From: Deltaproteobacteria bacterium
Lineage (GTDB): Bacteria; Myxococcota_A; Polyangia; DRWM01; JAAZOP01
Length of the DNA stretch: 62,039 nucleotides
Assembly (NCBI GenBank): GCA_016218815.1
Contig: JACRCX010000011.1
Span: 1 to 62,039, forward strand
Direction of reading: 5' to 3'
A program made the translations under genes and the position numbers. This document shows positions 1 to 7,947 of the stretch, piece after piece. Position 1 is the stretch's first letter, and every line of letters begins with the position of its first letter. Under the pieces are notes generated by a model that saw nothing but the letters and a program-made list of their open reading frames with translations, ran no database searches and was not told where the DNA came from.

Positions 1-132
1 CCCCCGTAGAACACGTCGGCACCGGCGCGGCAAGTTCCTGGCAGACCGCCCGCAACCAGATCGAATGATACCGACTCGCCTATCCCAGAATTGACGGTGT
101 CTTCGTCGTTATCTCAGTGGGCCGAAGTCCCT
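1..132. other. left edge, no gene recognised
   Basis: No convincing reading frame or RNA gene was found here. The duplicated block that carries the AAA-ATPase starts at about position 133. Confidence 0.4.
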
Positions 133-1778
133 GTCTGAGCACGACGTCGCGTGACCTCCCTTCCCTATCCTCGCAGAACGGTGACCGGCCGTCCCTTGGG
201 CGTGCGGGCCTCGGCGAAGGACGTGCGGTCGGGGATCTCGGCGGCGTCGGGTCGCCGGTCGAAGATCGCGAGGACGCCGTGATCGAGGCCCAGGCCGTCG
301 AGGTAGTCGTCGAGTTGGGCGAGGCCGCGTTCGAGGGGGTCGGGCTTCTTGGGAGCCCAGGCCTTCAGTTCCAGCGCCTCGCGTTGCCACGCGCGGCTGC
401 CGTCGGGCAGGCGATACGGCCAGCGGACGCAGAGGTCGATCCGTCCGCGACCGACGCCGTACTCGCGATCGACGAACCCCCCTCCGTTTACCACTCTCTG
501 CAGGAAGGCCATCAGCACGAGTTGCGGCGCAACTTCGTGGTAGCCGATGCCCGAGTCCAGCACCTCGCCGTGTTCTTTCCAGAATGCGGCGAACTCCTCG
601 AGCAGGAGGCGCAGGTCGAGCCGTCCATCGGGGAGGACGAAGCGCCGCGGTTCCGCCGTGATCTGCTGTTCGATGCCGGAGGCGAGGACGCGCACGATGA
701 CCTCGCGGTAGATCGGATTGGCCACCCGGGCCGGGGGGCCCTGCGCCACCAGACCCAGGTCGCGCACGAACTGGAGGTCGTCGTTGTAGGCGTCGCCGGC
801 CAGGACGGCGCCGGCCAGCAGCGGCTCGATAATGCGTTTGACGCGCGGTTCGTGGAGTCGGGCGACGAGCGAATCGAGATGGGTCTGGCGCGCCAGGATC
901 AGCCGTTCCTTCGCGTCCTCCAAGTGGTCGACGGTGATGGTCGTGGGCGGATCGACATGGATCTCCTCGATGATCTCCCGGGCGAGGGCATTGACCAGCC
1001 ACGGCTGGCCGCCGGTCAGCTCGAACGCACGCGCCAGCGCGTCCTCGGCGAACGCCTGCCCCGTCTCCGCGGAATGTTGCGCGTACAGCATCCGCAGATC
1101 GGCCTCGGTCAGGTTGCCGAGCCGCAACGACTTGACCTTGATGTTGAACGGGCTGGAGGTGCCCAGGCGCGTCGGGTCGCCGCCGGAGGCCGCCTTGTAG
1201 TCGCGCACGTCGCGCAGGCCGCAGAGCACGACGGAGGCGGGGAAGTCGGCCGGGCGCTGCGGGAATCCCGCGCGGAGCTGCCGCAGCACGGACCGGAGGC
1301 TCTCGCCGCGCAGGGCATCGATCTCGTCGAAGAACAGGACCAGCGGGCGAGGGCAGGACCGCGCCCACTCTCCCAGGCCGATGCTCAGGAGCTGGGACTC
1401 CGGCGCCTCGGGCCAGCGCTCGCGCGGCCGAAGCTCGGCCGGCAAGTACACCGACGCCATCTGACGGATGGCGCTCAACACGGAGCGCTGCGCCTCGGCA
1501 AAGTCGTCCTGCGCGACTTCTCCCGCCTCGCAAGAGAAGTGCAGCGCGCAGAAACGGCCCTCGGCCGTCAGCCGCCGGGCCAGCGCGCGCAGGGTCGTGG
1601 TCTTCCCGGTCTGGCGCGGCGCGTGGACGACGAAGTAGCCGTTCTGCTCGACGAGCGTCCGCGCCTCGGGCAGACGAGGCTCCGGCGGCACCATGTAGTG
1701 CATCTCCTCGATGCACGGACCCGCGGTATTGAAGCGCTTCATCCCCGGCATGGTAGGGCGCAACACCCGGCGCGGCAA
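133..1778. repeat. large direct repeat, copy A
   Basis: This ~1.65-kb block is repeated in the same orientation at about 3999-5643. The left ends share GTCTGAGC followed, after one variable base, by CGACGTCGCGTGACC. Both copies hold a complete minus-strand AAA-ATPase gene and end about 35 bp beyond its start codon. Most differences are synonymous or conservative, so the duplication looks fairly recent. The 2.2 kb between the copies carries hicBA, a DUF433 gene and a DUF4143 ATPase, so recombination between the copies could delete or circularise that segment. Confidence 0.85.
165..1742 (-). CDS. AAA-family ATPase with C-terminal nuclease-like domain (copy 1)
   Basis: A 525-residue protein. 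The Walker A motif APRQTGKTT is at about residues 41-49 and the Walker B LVLFFDEIDAL at about 134-144, so it should bind and hydrolyse ATP. Near the C-terminus, GRGRIDL followed by ALELKAW fits the D...ExK core of PD-(D/E)XK nucleases, as in many AAA_ATPase-like/PDDEXK accessory proteins. The start at MKRFN is chosen because it is conserved in copy 2 at 4031-5608, which has the same length. The cellular role is unknown; the family is common in accessory and defence-like islands. An upstream in-frame ATG (MPGMKRFN) is also possible. Confidence 0.8.
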   Translation of the reverse strand: MKRFNTAGPCIEEMHYMVPPEPRLPEARTLVEQNGYFVVHAPRQTGKTTTLRALARRLTAEGRFCALHFSCEAGEVAQDDFAEAQRSVLSAIRQMASVYLPAELRPRERWPEAPESQLLSIGLGEWARSCPRPLVLFFDEIDALRGESLRSVLRQLRAGFPQRPADFPASVVLCGLRDVRDYKAASGGDPTRLGTSSPFNIKVKSLRLGNLTEADLRMLYAQHSAETGQAFAEDALARAFELTGGQPWLVNALAREIIEEIHVDPPTTITVDHLEDAKERLILARQTHLDSLVARLHEPRVKRIIEPLLAGAVLAGDAYNDDLQFVRDLGLVAQGPPARVANPIYREVIVRVLASGIEQQITAEPRRFVLPDGRLDLRLLLEEFAAFWKEHGEVLDSGIGYHEVAPQLVLMAFLQRVVNGGGFVDREYGVGRGRIDLCVRWPYRLPDGSRAWQREALELKAWAPKKPDPLERGLAQLDDYLDGLGLDHGVLAIFDRRPDAAEIPDRTSFAEARTPKGRPVTVLRG

Positions 1779-1850
1779 CCCGCGTGATGGACGACCTTGA
1801 CTTGCCGCTGCCGGGAGCTGTTGCTATCCTGCGCATGGTGGAGGACGGCG

Positions 1851-2057
1851 ATGAGGCAGGTCATCATCTACCCGGGCGAGGACGGCTACTGGGTGGCCGA
1901 GTGCCCGAGCCTGCCCGGATGTGTGAGCCAGGGCAGGACCAGGGACGAGGCGGTTACGAACATCCGTGAGGCCATCCGGGCCTACGTGAGCGCGTTGGAG
2001 CAGGACCATTTGGCGGTGCCCGAGGAGCGCTTCGAGACGCTCGTCGTGGCCGTTTGA
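1851..2057 (+). CDS. hicB: HicB-family antitoxin
   Basis: A 68-residue HicB-like protein, with the typical opening strand and the signature YWVAECPSLPGCVSQG followed by an A-x-x-N-I-x-E-A-I helix. HicB antitoxins neutralise the HicA mRNA interferase and often repress their own operon. The start ATG at 1851 follows a good ribosome site (ggaggacggcg) and is preferred to the longer frame from 1797. Its stop overlaps the TTG start of hicA. The order antitoxin-toxin is the reverse of classical hicAB but common in HicB/HicA pairs of this type. Confidence 0.85.
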   Translation: MRQVIIYPGEDGYWVAECPSLPGCVSQGRTRDEAVTNIREAIRAYVSALEQDHLAVPEERFETLVVAV

Positions 2058-2275
2058 GCAAGCTGCCGTCCGTTTCCGGGCGCCAGTGCCTCCGCGCGCT
2101 CGAGAAGGCCGGTTTCCGGGTCATTCGACAGGAAGGCAGCCACGTCGTCGCCCGCCGCGACGAACCGTTCGCCCAGGTCGTCGTCCCGGATCATCGCGAG
2201 TTGGACCGCGGCACGCTGCGCGCGATCATCCGGCAGGCGGGTCTGAGCGTGGACGAGTTCGTCGCGCTGGTGTGA
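2054..2275 (+). CDS. hicA: HicA-family mRNA interferase toxin
   Basis: A 73-residue protein with the HicA double-stranded-RNA-binding-like fold signature: L-x-x-x-GF-x-V-x-x-QxGSHVV with the catalytic His of GSH, then VVVPDH and the L-R-x-I-x-R-Q-A-G-L helix. It is expected to cleave mRNA when freed from HicB. The start is TTG overlapping the hicB stop by 4 nt, so the two are translationally coupled. The pair lies between the two copies of the 1.65-kb repeat. Confidence 0.85.
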   Translation: MSKLPSVSGRQCLRALEKAGFRVIRQEGSHVVARRDEPFAQVVVPDHRELDRGTLRAIIRQAGLSVDEFVALV

Positions 2276-2288
2276 CTCGTCGCGGCTC

Positions 2289-2414
2289 GAGGCGCCGGGG
2301 GCGCTCGATGCCGCGGGCCGCGGGGAGCTGCTGCATCTGTTGCGGCGGCACGGGCTTGCGGGCTGGGCGTACGGGGTGTTCGCGGACGCGGGGGTCGGGC
2401 CGCCCGCCGAGCTG
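2289..2414 (+). pseudogene. remnant of the nucleotidyltransferase gene (5' part)
   Basis: The translation LDAAGRGELLHLLRRHGLAG continues with a W-A-x-x-V-F-A-D-A-G-V-G run and closely matches residues about 20-60 of the intact nucleotidyltransferase encoded at 11426-12571. The scrap runs directly into the DUF433 domain of the next entry. A second, longer scrap of the same gene is at 6845-7158. Confidence 0.7.
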
Positions 2415-2711
2415 GGATGGGCGGAACGGATCGCGTTGGACCCGGCGGTTCTGGCGGGCAAGCCGGTGGTGAAGGGGACGCGCCTGGGCGTGGAGTTCAT
2501 CATCGACCTGTTGGCCCAAGGCTGGTCGGTCGAGGGCGTGCTGCGCAACTACCCCGGGTTGGTTCGCGAGGACGTGCAGGCGTGTCTGGCGTACGCGGGT
2601 GAGGTCTTGCGCGGCGAGCGCGTGTACCCGTTGAGCGCGCAGGCGATGTGGCTGGTGACCGGCCACCAGCCACCGGCCGCGCCGCGTGCGGCGCCAGCCC
2701 GGCGTCGGTGA
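2340..2711 (+). CDS. DUF433-domain protein, chimeric N-terminus
   Basis: The DUF433 core begins near residue 30 (RIALDPAVLAGKPVVKGTRL) and continues through F-I-x-D-L-L-A-Q-G and Y-P-G-L-x-x-E-D-V-x-A. DUF433 proteins resemble antitoxins with a winged-helix-like fold and usually precede a DUF5615 PIN-like toxin; no such toxin follows here. Residues 1-25 are not DUF433 but a fused scrap of the nucleotidyltransferase, so the true start may be a TTG just before DPAV. The C-terminal tail HQPPAAPRAAPARRR is encoded by an interspersed hairpin repeat. Whether the gene is functional is uncertain. Confidence 0.65.
   Translation: MRRHGLAGWAYGVFADAGVGPPAELGWAERIALDPAVLAGKPVVKGTRLGVEFIIDLLAQGWSVEGVLRNYPGLVREDVQACLAYAGEVLRGERVYPLSAQAMWLVTGHQPPAAPRAAPARRR
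2655..2703. repeat. GC-rich hairpin repeat, copy 1
   Basis: This ~45-bp sequence, CCGGCCACCAGCC followed by RCCGGCCGCGCCGC and TGCGGCGC, recurs at 8774-8815. It can fold through GCCGC/GCGGC. Here it encodes the C-terminal tail of the DUF433 protein; at the other site it is intergenic. Confidence 0.6.
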
Positions 2712-2737
2712 TGCATGCTCTTGATTGTTCGACCGTA

Positions 2738-2755
2738 GTCGAATAATTATTCGAC
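2738..2755. promoter_or_regulatory. perfect 18-bp palindrome before the DUF4143 ATPase start
   Basis: GTCGAATAATTATTCGAC is a perfect AT-rich palindrome ending 1 bp before the ATG at 2757, in otherwise very GC-rich DNA. A partial copy of its arm (GTTCGAC) lies 11 bp upstream at 2727. No Shine-Dalgarno sequence is visible, so the site probably combines promoter and operator functions for a leaderless or short-leader transcript. A role in autoregulation is inferred. Confidence 0.55.
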
Positions 2756-2756
2756 C

Positions 2757-4004
2757 ATGACTTCCGTGGAGTACCGACTGGGTTTCGGGGAGTGTCGGGA
2801 GATCCTCGAGCGACGTCTGGCCGAGGCGGCGCCCGGGCGCATCCAGTTGCTGGGGGGCCCGCGGCAGGTCGGGAAGACGACGCTGCTGCTCGAGCTGGCC
2901 GAGCGTCACGGGGAGGCGGCGATCTACGCGGCGGCGGACGGTCCGGAGGCGGCGGCGCCGGGGTTCTGGGAGCGGTTGTGGGTGCGGGCGGAGGAGACGG
3001 CGGGTCGTGTGGGGCGTGCGGTGCTGCTGCTGGACGAGGCGCACCTGTTCCCGGGCTGGGCGGCTCGGCTGAAGGGCGAGTGGGATCGGGTGCGCCGGCG
3101 CAAGCTGCCGATCCAGGTGGTGGCGACGGGTTCCTCGGCATTGCGGCGGGGCGCTGGGGCGCGCGAGAGTCTGGCGGGGCGTTTCGAGCGACTGACGTTG
3201 ACGCACTGGTCTGCGGCGTCCCTGTCGGAGGTGTTCGGGGTACCGCCGCGGGAGGCGGTGGCGGCTCTGGTGGGGACGGGCTCGTATCCCGGGGCGTTCG
3301 GGCTCCGGGCGGATGTGGGGCGCTGGACGGCGTACGTCCGGGACGCGGTGGTGGAGCCGGCGATCGGGCGCGACATTCTTGCGTTGGCGGCGGTGCGCAA
3401 GCCGGCGCTGTTGCGGCAGGTTTTCGGGGTCTGTGCGTGGTCCCCGGCGCAGATTGTCTCGTTGCAGAAGATGCAGGGCCAGCTACGGGACCCGGGGGCG
3501 CTGGAGACGATCGCCCACTACCTCGCGCTGCTGGAGGAGGCGTTCCTGGTGGCGGCGTTGCCCAAGCATGCGGTGCGGCCGGCGCGGCAGCGAGCGGCGC
3601 CGCCGAAGCTGGTGACGCTGAACAACGCTCTCCTGGCCGCGGTGGACCCGCGGGGCATTGCCGATCGGTCGGCGGACCCCCGGCGGTTCGGCGCGTGGGT
3701 GGAGAACGCGTGTCTGGCGCACGCGTGGAACGCGGGGCAGCGGGTGAGGTATTGGCGGGAGGAGCCGTGGGAGGTGGACGGGATCCTCGACGGGTCATGG
3801 GGCGCGTGGGCGATCGAGGTGAAGACGGGCCAGGTCTCGAGCGCGGAGCTGCGGGGTGTTGGGGAGTTCACGCGGCGTTTTTCCGGCTATCGGCCGTTGG
3901 TGCTCTGCGACGCGGAGGCGCGAGTGGTGGTCGAGCGTGCGGGGCTGCCGGCGATGGAGTGGATGGACTTCCTGTTGGGCGGGCCGCCGGGGGTGGTGGT
4001 CTGA
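2757..4004 (+). CDS. ATPase with DUF4143 nuclease-like C-terminus
   Basis: A 415-residue protein. Walker A GGPRQVGKTT lies at residues 33-42 and Walker B AVLLLDEAHLF near residue 90, followed by sensor-like VVATGSSAL. The C-terminal DUF4143 part ends with WEVDGILDG and WAIEVKTG, the D...ExK pattern of PD-(D/E)XK enzymes. Members of this family are frequent in accessory regions and behave like TA or defence-associated ATPases, but no biochemical role is established. The stop codon is also the left edge of copy B of the 1.65-kb repeat. Short remnants of this gene are recognisable at 12572-12612 and, less surely, near 5670-5713. Confidence 0.85.
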   Translation: MTSVEYRLGFGECREILERRLAEAAPGRIQLLGGPRQVGKTTLLLELAERHGEAAIYAAADGPEAAAPGFWERLWVRAEETAGRVGRAVLLLDEAHLFPGWAARLKGEWDRVRRRKLPIQVVATGSSALRRGAGARESLAGRFERLTLTHWSAASLSEVFGVPPREAVAALVGTGSYPGAFGLRADVGRWTAYVRDAVVEPAIGRDILALAAVRKPALLRQVFGVCAWSPAQIVSLQKMQGQLRDPGALETIAHYLALLEEAFLVAALPKHAVRPARQRAAPPKLVTLNNALLAAVDPRGIADRSADPRRFGAWVENACLAHAWNAGQRVRYWREEPWEVDGILDGSWGAWAIEVKTGQVSSAELRGVGEFTRRFSGYRPLVLCDAEARVVVERAGLPAMEWMDFLLGGPPGVVV

Positions 4005-5643
4005 GCGCGACGTCGCGTGACCTCCCTTCCCTATCCTCGCAGGACGGTGACCGGCCGTCCCATGGGCGTGCGGGCGTCCGCGAAGCTCGTGCGGTCGGGG
4101 ATTTCGGCGGCGTCGGGTCGACGGTCGAAGATCGCGAGGACGCCGTGATCGAGGCCCAGGCCGTCGAGGTACTCGTCGAGCTGGGCGAGGCCGCGTTCGA
4201 GGGGGTCGGGCTTCTTTGGCGCCCAGGCCTTCAGCTCCAGCGCCTCGCGTTGCCACGCGCGGCTGCCGTCGGGCACGCGATACGGCCAGCGGACGCAGAG
4301 GTCGATCCTTCCGCGACCGACGCCGTACTCGCGATCGACGAACCCCCCCCCGTTTACCACTCTCTGCAGGAACGCCATGAGTACGAGTTGCGGGGCGACC
4401 TCGTGGTAGCCGATCCCGGATTCCAGTACCTCGCCGTGTTCCTTCCAGAACGCGGCGAACTCCTCGAGGAGCAGGCGCAGGTTGAGCCGTCCGTCGGGGA
4501 GCACGAAACGCGGAGGGTCCACCGGAACGACCAGTTCCAGGCCAGCCGCGAGCACGCGAACGATGACCTCGCGGTAGATCGGATTGGCCACCCGCACGGG
4601 CGACCCGGACGCGACCAATCCCAGATCGCGGACGTACTGGAAATCGTCGTGGTAGACGTCGGCCGCCGGGACGGCGCCCGCCAGCAGCGGTTCGAGGATG
4701 CGTTTCACGCGCGGCTCGTGCAGGCGTGCGACCAGCGAGTCGAGATGCGTTTGCCGCGCGAGGATCAGCCGTTCCTTCGCGTCGTCGAGGTGCTCGACGG
4801 TGATGGTCGTGGGCGGCGCGACGCCGACCTTCTCGATCACCTCCCGCGCCAGGGCATTGACCAGCCACGGCTGGCCGCCGGTCAGCTCGAACGCTCGCGC
4901 CAGCGCGTCCTCGGCGAACGCCTGCCCCGTCTCGGCGGTGTGCTGCGCGTACAGCGCACGCAGGTCCGCTGCGGAGAAGTCCCCGAGGCGCAGCGACTCC
5001 AGCTTGATGTTGAACGGGCTTGAGGTGCCCAGGCGTGTCGGGTCGCCGCCGGAGGCCGCCTTGCAGTCGCGCACGTCGCGCAGGCCGCAGAGCGCTACCG
5101 AGGCGGGGAAGTCGGCCGGGCGCTGCGGGAATCCGGCGCGGAGCTGGCGGAGCACGGACAGGAGGCTCTCGCCGCGCAGGGCGTCGATCTCGTCGAAGAA
5201 CAGGACCAGCGGGCGAGGGCAGGACCGCGCCCATTCTCCCAGGCCGATGCTGAGGAGCTGGGACTCCGGCGCCTCGGGCCAGCGCTCGGGCGGCCGAAGC
5301 TCGGCCGGCAAGTACACCGATGCCATCTGGCGGATGGCGCTCAACACGGAGCGCTGCGCCTCGGCGAAGTCGTCCTGCGCGACTTCTCCCGCCTCGCAGG
5401 AGAAGTGCAGTGCGCAGAAACGGCCCTCGGCCGTCAGCCGCCGGGCCAGCGCGCGCAGGGTCGTGGTCTTCCCGGTCTGGCGGGGCGCGTGGACGACGAA
5501 GTAGGCGTTCTGTTCGACAAGGATCCGCGCCTCGGGCAGGCGAGGCTCCGGTGGCACCATGTAGTGCAGCTCCTCGACGCACGGTCCGGCGGTGTTGAAG
5601 CGCTTCATTCCCGGCATGGTAGGGCGCGACACCCGGCGCTGCA
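3999..5643. repeat. large direct repeat, copy B
   Basis: Same block as 133-1778. It begins exactly at the stop codon of the DUF4143 ATPase and ends about 35 bp upstream of the minus-strand ATPase start. Confidence 0.85.
4031..5608 (-). CDS. AAA-family ATPase with C-terminal nuclease-like domain (copy 2)
   Basis: A paralogue of the gene at 165-1742 with the same length and the same Walker A (APRQTGKTT), Walker B (FFDEIDAL) and C-terminal D...ELK motifs. Differences cluster around residues 190-215 and 270-330. The reading frame stays open upstream into the neighbouring pseudogene, giving an 894-codon frame, but this is only because the Rpn-like gene upstream is frameshifted into the same frame. 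The start MKRFN matches copy 1. A third fragment of this family is at 7162-7263. Confidence 0.8.
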   Translation of the reverse strand: MKRFNTAGPCVEELHYMVPPEPRLPEARILVEQNAYFVVHAPRQTGKTTTLRALARRLTAEGRFCALHFSCEAGEVAQDDFAEAQRSVLSAIRQMASVYLPAELRPPERWPEAPESQLLSIGLGEWARSCPRPLVLFFDEIDALRGESLLSVLRQLRAGFPQRPADFPASVALCGLRDVRDCKAASGGDPTRLGTSSPFNIKLESLRLGDFSAADLRALYAQHTAETGQAFAEDALARAFELTGGQPWLVNALAREVIEKVGVAPPTTITVEHLDDAKERLILARQTHLDSLVARLHEPRVKRILEPLLAGAVPAADVYHDDFQYVRDLGLVASGSPVRVANPIYREVIVRVLAAGLELVVPVDPPRFVLPDGRLNLRLLLEEFAAFWKEHGEVLESGIGYHEVAPQLVLMAFLQRVVNGGGFVDREYGVGRGRIDLCVRWPYRVPDGSRAWQREALELKAWAPKKPDPLERGLAQLDEYLDGLGLDHGVLAIFDRRPDAAEIPDRTSFADARTPMGRPVTVLRG

Positions 5644-5871
5644 ACCGGGGCGTTCGGCCCCCGATTGCGCCGCTCGACAACGCTCTCCCGGCCGCGGCGG
5701 CCCTGCTGCGCGGAGAGGACGTGCTACCCGGTGAGTTCGTCCGCGGAAGCGACCAGGGTGGCGCGGTGGAGGAGGCGATCGAGTTCGGCGGGGTCGCGGC
5801 AGGCGCGCACGATGGCGGCGACGGGTTCGGGGACGGCGAGTCCGCGCGCGGCCAGGACGGCGAGGATCGCC

Positions 5872-5992
5872 TCGGCCTTGCCTTCGGCCTTGCCCTCCGC
5901 CTTGCCTTCGGCCTGGCCTTCGGCCTTGCCTTCGGCCTTGCCCTCCGCCTTGCCTTCGGCTTTGCCCTCCGCCTTGCCTTCGGCACGGCCCT
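5872..5992. repeat. 12-bp tandem repeat encoding K-A-E-G units, copy 1
   Basis: About ten units of a 12-bp repeat (AAGGCCGAGGGC-like on the minus strand) encode alternating Lys-Ala-Glu-Gly, probably a charged helix. The paralogue at 9310-9405 has fewer units, so the number varies between copies. Confidence 0.8.
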
Positions 5993-6074
5993 GGTCCACC
6001 AACCGTCGGAACAGCTCGCTCTGGTATTCGTGGTTCGTGGTGATCCATTCCTCCACGGCCAGCCGGGCTGCCTC

Positions 6075-6097
6075 CCCTCGACCAGCTCGGGGCAGGC
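6075..6097. repeat. REP-like insertion, type 1
   Basis: This 23-bp sequence, CCCTCGACCAGCTCGGGGCA plus GGC, is present here and absent at the matching place in the paralogue (around 9491). It belongs to the CCTTCGAC-NN-GCTCAGGG family seen at six further places in the window. The family folds as CCT-(TC bulge)-GA / TC-AGG. It causes the frameshift in the Rpn-like gene. Confidence 0.75.
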
Positions 6098-6844
6098 TGG
6101 CAGCAGGCTGAGCATGAGGTCGATGCAAGTATAGCGCGCGGCAAGCCGGCGGGACAGGATGGCCTCGGTGGCGACCTTGCAGATCGTGGGCCCTTCCGGA
6201 TCCTTCGCGTGGGCCAGCGCGCTGAGCACGGCCAGTTCAGGCGCGGCGCGCGCCGTCTCCGGGTCCGTCACCGGCGGGATGTGCTTCGGCCCGATGACCA
6301 CCGGTTGCAGCCGCATGGCGCCCAGGTCGATCGGTTGCTCGCTCCAGGCGGCGACGGCCTCGTCGACGGCGACGACGAGGAGCCAGACCGGGCAGCGGAG
6401 GCGACTCCACAGCATCGCGACGTACTGGGGCCAGGAGGCGTGCTTCTCGGCGTCTTCGGCGAGCTGCACCTCGACGATGATCGCCAGCTCGCTGCACGGG
6501 GCGCCGAGCTCGACGACGAGGTCGGCGCGGTATTCGGGGGGTCGGAGCTGGGCGAAGGTCTGGGCGGTGGTTCGCGCGGTGCCGACGCATGCGGGATCGA
6601 TGGGGAGGCCGGTGGCGCGGGAGAGGAGTTCGGCGGCGAGCCCAGGTCTGGTCCGAAGAAGATCGATGAGTTGTTCGTGGAGGGGCGAAGGCATCGTGAC
6701 GAGCATGGGGAGCACGCGCTGTGCCAGGATCCGTCATGCGAAATCGTTCCGGTTTGTCCGCTCTCCGCCGGCGGTCTTGCCTGACGTGGAGGATGGGCGG
6801 CGGGAGGAGGGGGTGGCGCTGGGGAAGTGGGGTATCATGCCCTC

Positions 6845-7375
6845 GTGGCGCTTCGTGCTTGCCAGCGGGTGCTTCTGGGCGTCGTTCGGGCGCAGCCGGA
6901 TCGGGAGTACCCGCTCGACGCGGCGGGGGCGCTCGAGGCGGAGGGCCGGGCCGAGCTGCTCCGGCTGTTGCGGCAGCACGGGCTTTGCGGGTGGGCGCAC
7001 CGGGTGTTCGTGGACGCGGGGGTCGCGTTGCCCGGCGAGCTGACGGAGGCGTTGCGGGCGGAGCACGCGCAGAACACGGCGCGGTCGATCCTGGCGCTCG
7101 CGGCGTACGAGCGGCTCTCGCGGCTGTTTTCGGGTGCGGGGATCGAGCACATCCCGCGCACTCAGCTCGAACGCTCGCGCCAGCGCATCGTCGGCGAACG
7201 CCTGGCCCGTCTCGGCGGTATTCTGCGCGTACAGCATTCGCAGATCCGCCTCGGTCAGGTTGCTCAGGGGTCAGGGCAGGTGCGGGCGAGCCGGCCGCGG
7301 AGGGCGTCAAGCTGTTCAGTCGGTGGGCGGTCTGCGGGCGGTGCGGGCACGCCGGGTCGAGGGACGGCGAGTTGA
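6845..7375 (+). pseudogene. 5' fragment of the nucleotidyltransferase gene fused to unrelated DNA
   Basis: From the GTG at 6845 to about 7158 the frame encodes a sequence nearly identical to the first ~105 residues of the intact nucleotidyltransferase (11426-12571), up to G-A-G-I-E-H-I-P. Upstream flanking bases (GTGGGGAAGTG-like, GGTATCAT) are also shared. The frame then runs into an antisense fragment of the AAA-ATPase gene (7162-7263), so the nucleotidyltransferase lacks its catalytic region and cannot be functional. Confidence 0.8.
7162..7263 (-). pseudogene. internal fragment of the AAA-ATPase gene
   Basis: About 100 bp closely match positions 1016-1113 of the ATPase copy 1 and the same stretch of copy 2. 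They correspond to the residues QAFAEDALARAFEL on the minus strand. It is joined without spacer to the nucleotidyltransferase fragment, showing that gene pieces were recombined here. Confidence 0.75.
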
Positions 7376-7427
7376 CCGTGCGGGACCGCCGTCGTACCTT
7401 CGGGTGGTGGAGAGGCGGCGAGCCATC

Positions 7428-7670
7428 ATGAAGCGATCGGCAACGAGGTATCAGATCTTTCTTCGACCGGAGCCGGAGGGCGGCTTCTCCGTGTTCGTCC
7501 CTTCCTTGCCGGGATGCATCACGTGGGGCAAGGACCTGGACCATGCCAAGCGGATGGCGGCGGATGCAATCAGCGCGTACCTGGAAAGCCTCCGCAAGCA
7601 CTCCGAGCCCATCCCCGCCGATCCGGACGGGCTGGTGACGAGCGTGGAGGTCAGGGCCGCCGGTGCCTAG
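7428..7670 (+). CDS. hicB: HicB-family antitoxin
   Basis: An 80-residue protein with the HicB pattern YQIFLRPEPEGGFSVFVPSL followed by PGCITWG and the A-x-x-M-A-A-D-A-I helix. It should pair with the HicA protein encoded immediately downstream; the two genes overlap by 8 bp. The ATG at 7428 follows ggagaggcggcg, which supports this start over the longer frame that begins in the upstream pseudogene. The protein is clearly different from the HicB at 1851-2057. Confidence 0.85.
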   Translation: MKRSATRYQIFLRPEPEGGFSVFVPSLPGCITWGKDLDHAKRMAADAISAYLESLRKHSEPIPADPDGLVTSVEVRAAGA

Positions 7671-7869
7671 ATTCCCCGCGCTGACACCGCGGCGGCTGCT
7701 GCGCCTGCTGCAACAGCACGGGTTCGTGGTCGACCACCAGACGGGCAGCCACATCGTCCTCTACAAGGCGGCGACAGGCCGCCGCGTCGTGGTGCCGATG
7801 CACAGCCGGACGCTGCCCCGCGGGACCATGGCGGCGATCCTGAGAGAGGCCGGCATCCCGCTGGGATAG
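7663..7869 (+). CDS. hicA: HicA-family mRNA interferase toxin
   Basis: A 68-residue protein with the HicA signature L-L-R-L-L-x-Q-H-GF and QTGSHIVL, where His of GSH is the catalytic residue, then RVVVPMHSRTLPRGTMAAIL. Translation starts at a GTG inside the last codons of hicB, indicating coupling. Expected activity is ribosome-independent mRNA cleavage. Confidence 0.85.
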   Translation: MPRFPALTPRRLLRLLQQHGFVVDHQTGSHIVLYKAATGRRVVVPMHSRTLPRGTMAAILREAGIPLG

Positions 7870-7947
7870 GGGCGGCCGAGGCATCTCGAAGCCCGCACGG
7901 TGAAGGCGAGCGAGCCCTCGCCGCCGCCGCAGGCGGCGTTCGAGCGG

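Larger units (their letters stand above)
5724..6715 (-). pseudogene. Rpn-like PD-(D/E)XK nuclease gene, copy 1, frameshifted
   Basis: The 5' part encodes a PD-(D/E)XK nuclease-like domain (YRADLVVELG, then IIVEVQL, the D...ExQ core). The 3' part encodes a run of K-A-E-G tetrapeptides and a conserved end (LAVPEPVAAIVRACRDPAEL). Such proteins belong to the Rpn/transposase-related PDDEXK group. The two halves are in different frames. Compared with the paralogue at 9165-10176, a 23-bp insertion (6075-6097) lies between the codons for LLP and ARLA, and 23 is not a multiple of three. Without it the gene would encode about 320 residues. It is probably inactive unless the repeat is precisely lost. 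Confidence 0.75.

Noticed and set aside
5670..5713. Second DUF4143 ATPase remnant (matches around 3616-3660)
   Set aside because: About 20 bp (ACAACGCTCTC-x-GGCCGCGG) match well but the rest is weak, so it was not annotated; it remains possible.
5872..5992. Possible CRISPR array from the regular short repeats
   Set aside because: The repeats are contiguous 12-bp units without spacers, are in frame, and encode K-A-E-G; no cas gene is nearby. The same applies to 9310-9405.
4031..6715. An 894-codon protein joining the AAA-ATPase and the Rpn-like nuclease
   Set aside because: The join exists only because a 23-bp insertion shifts the nuclease gene into the ATPase frame; copy 1 of the ATPase shows the normal start.
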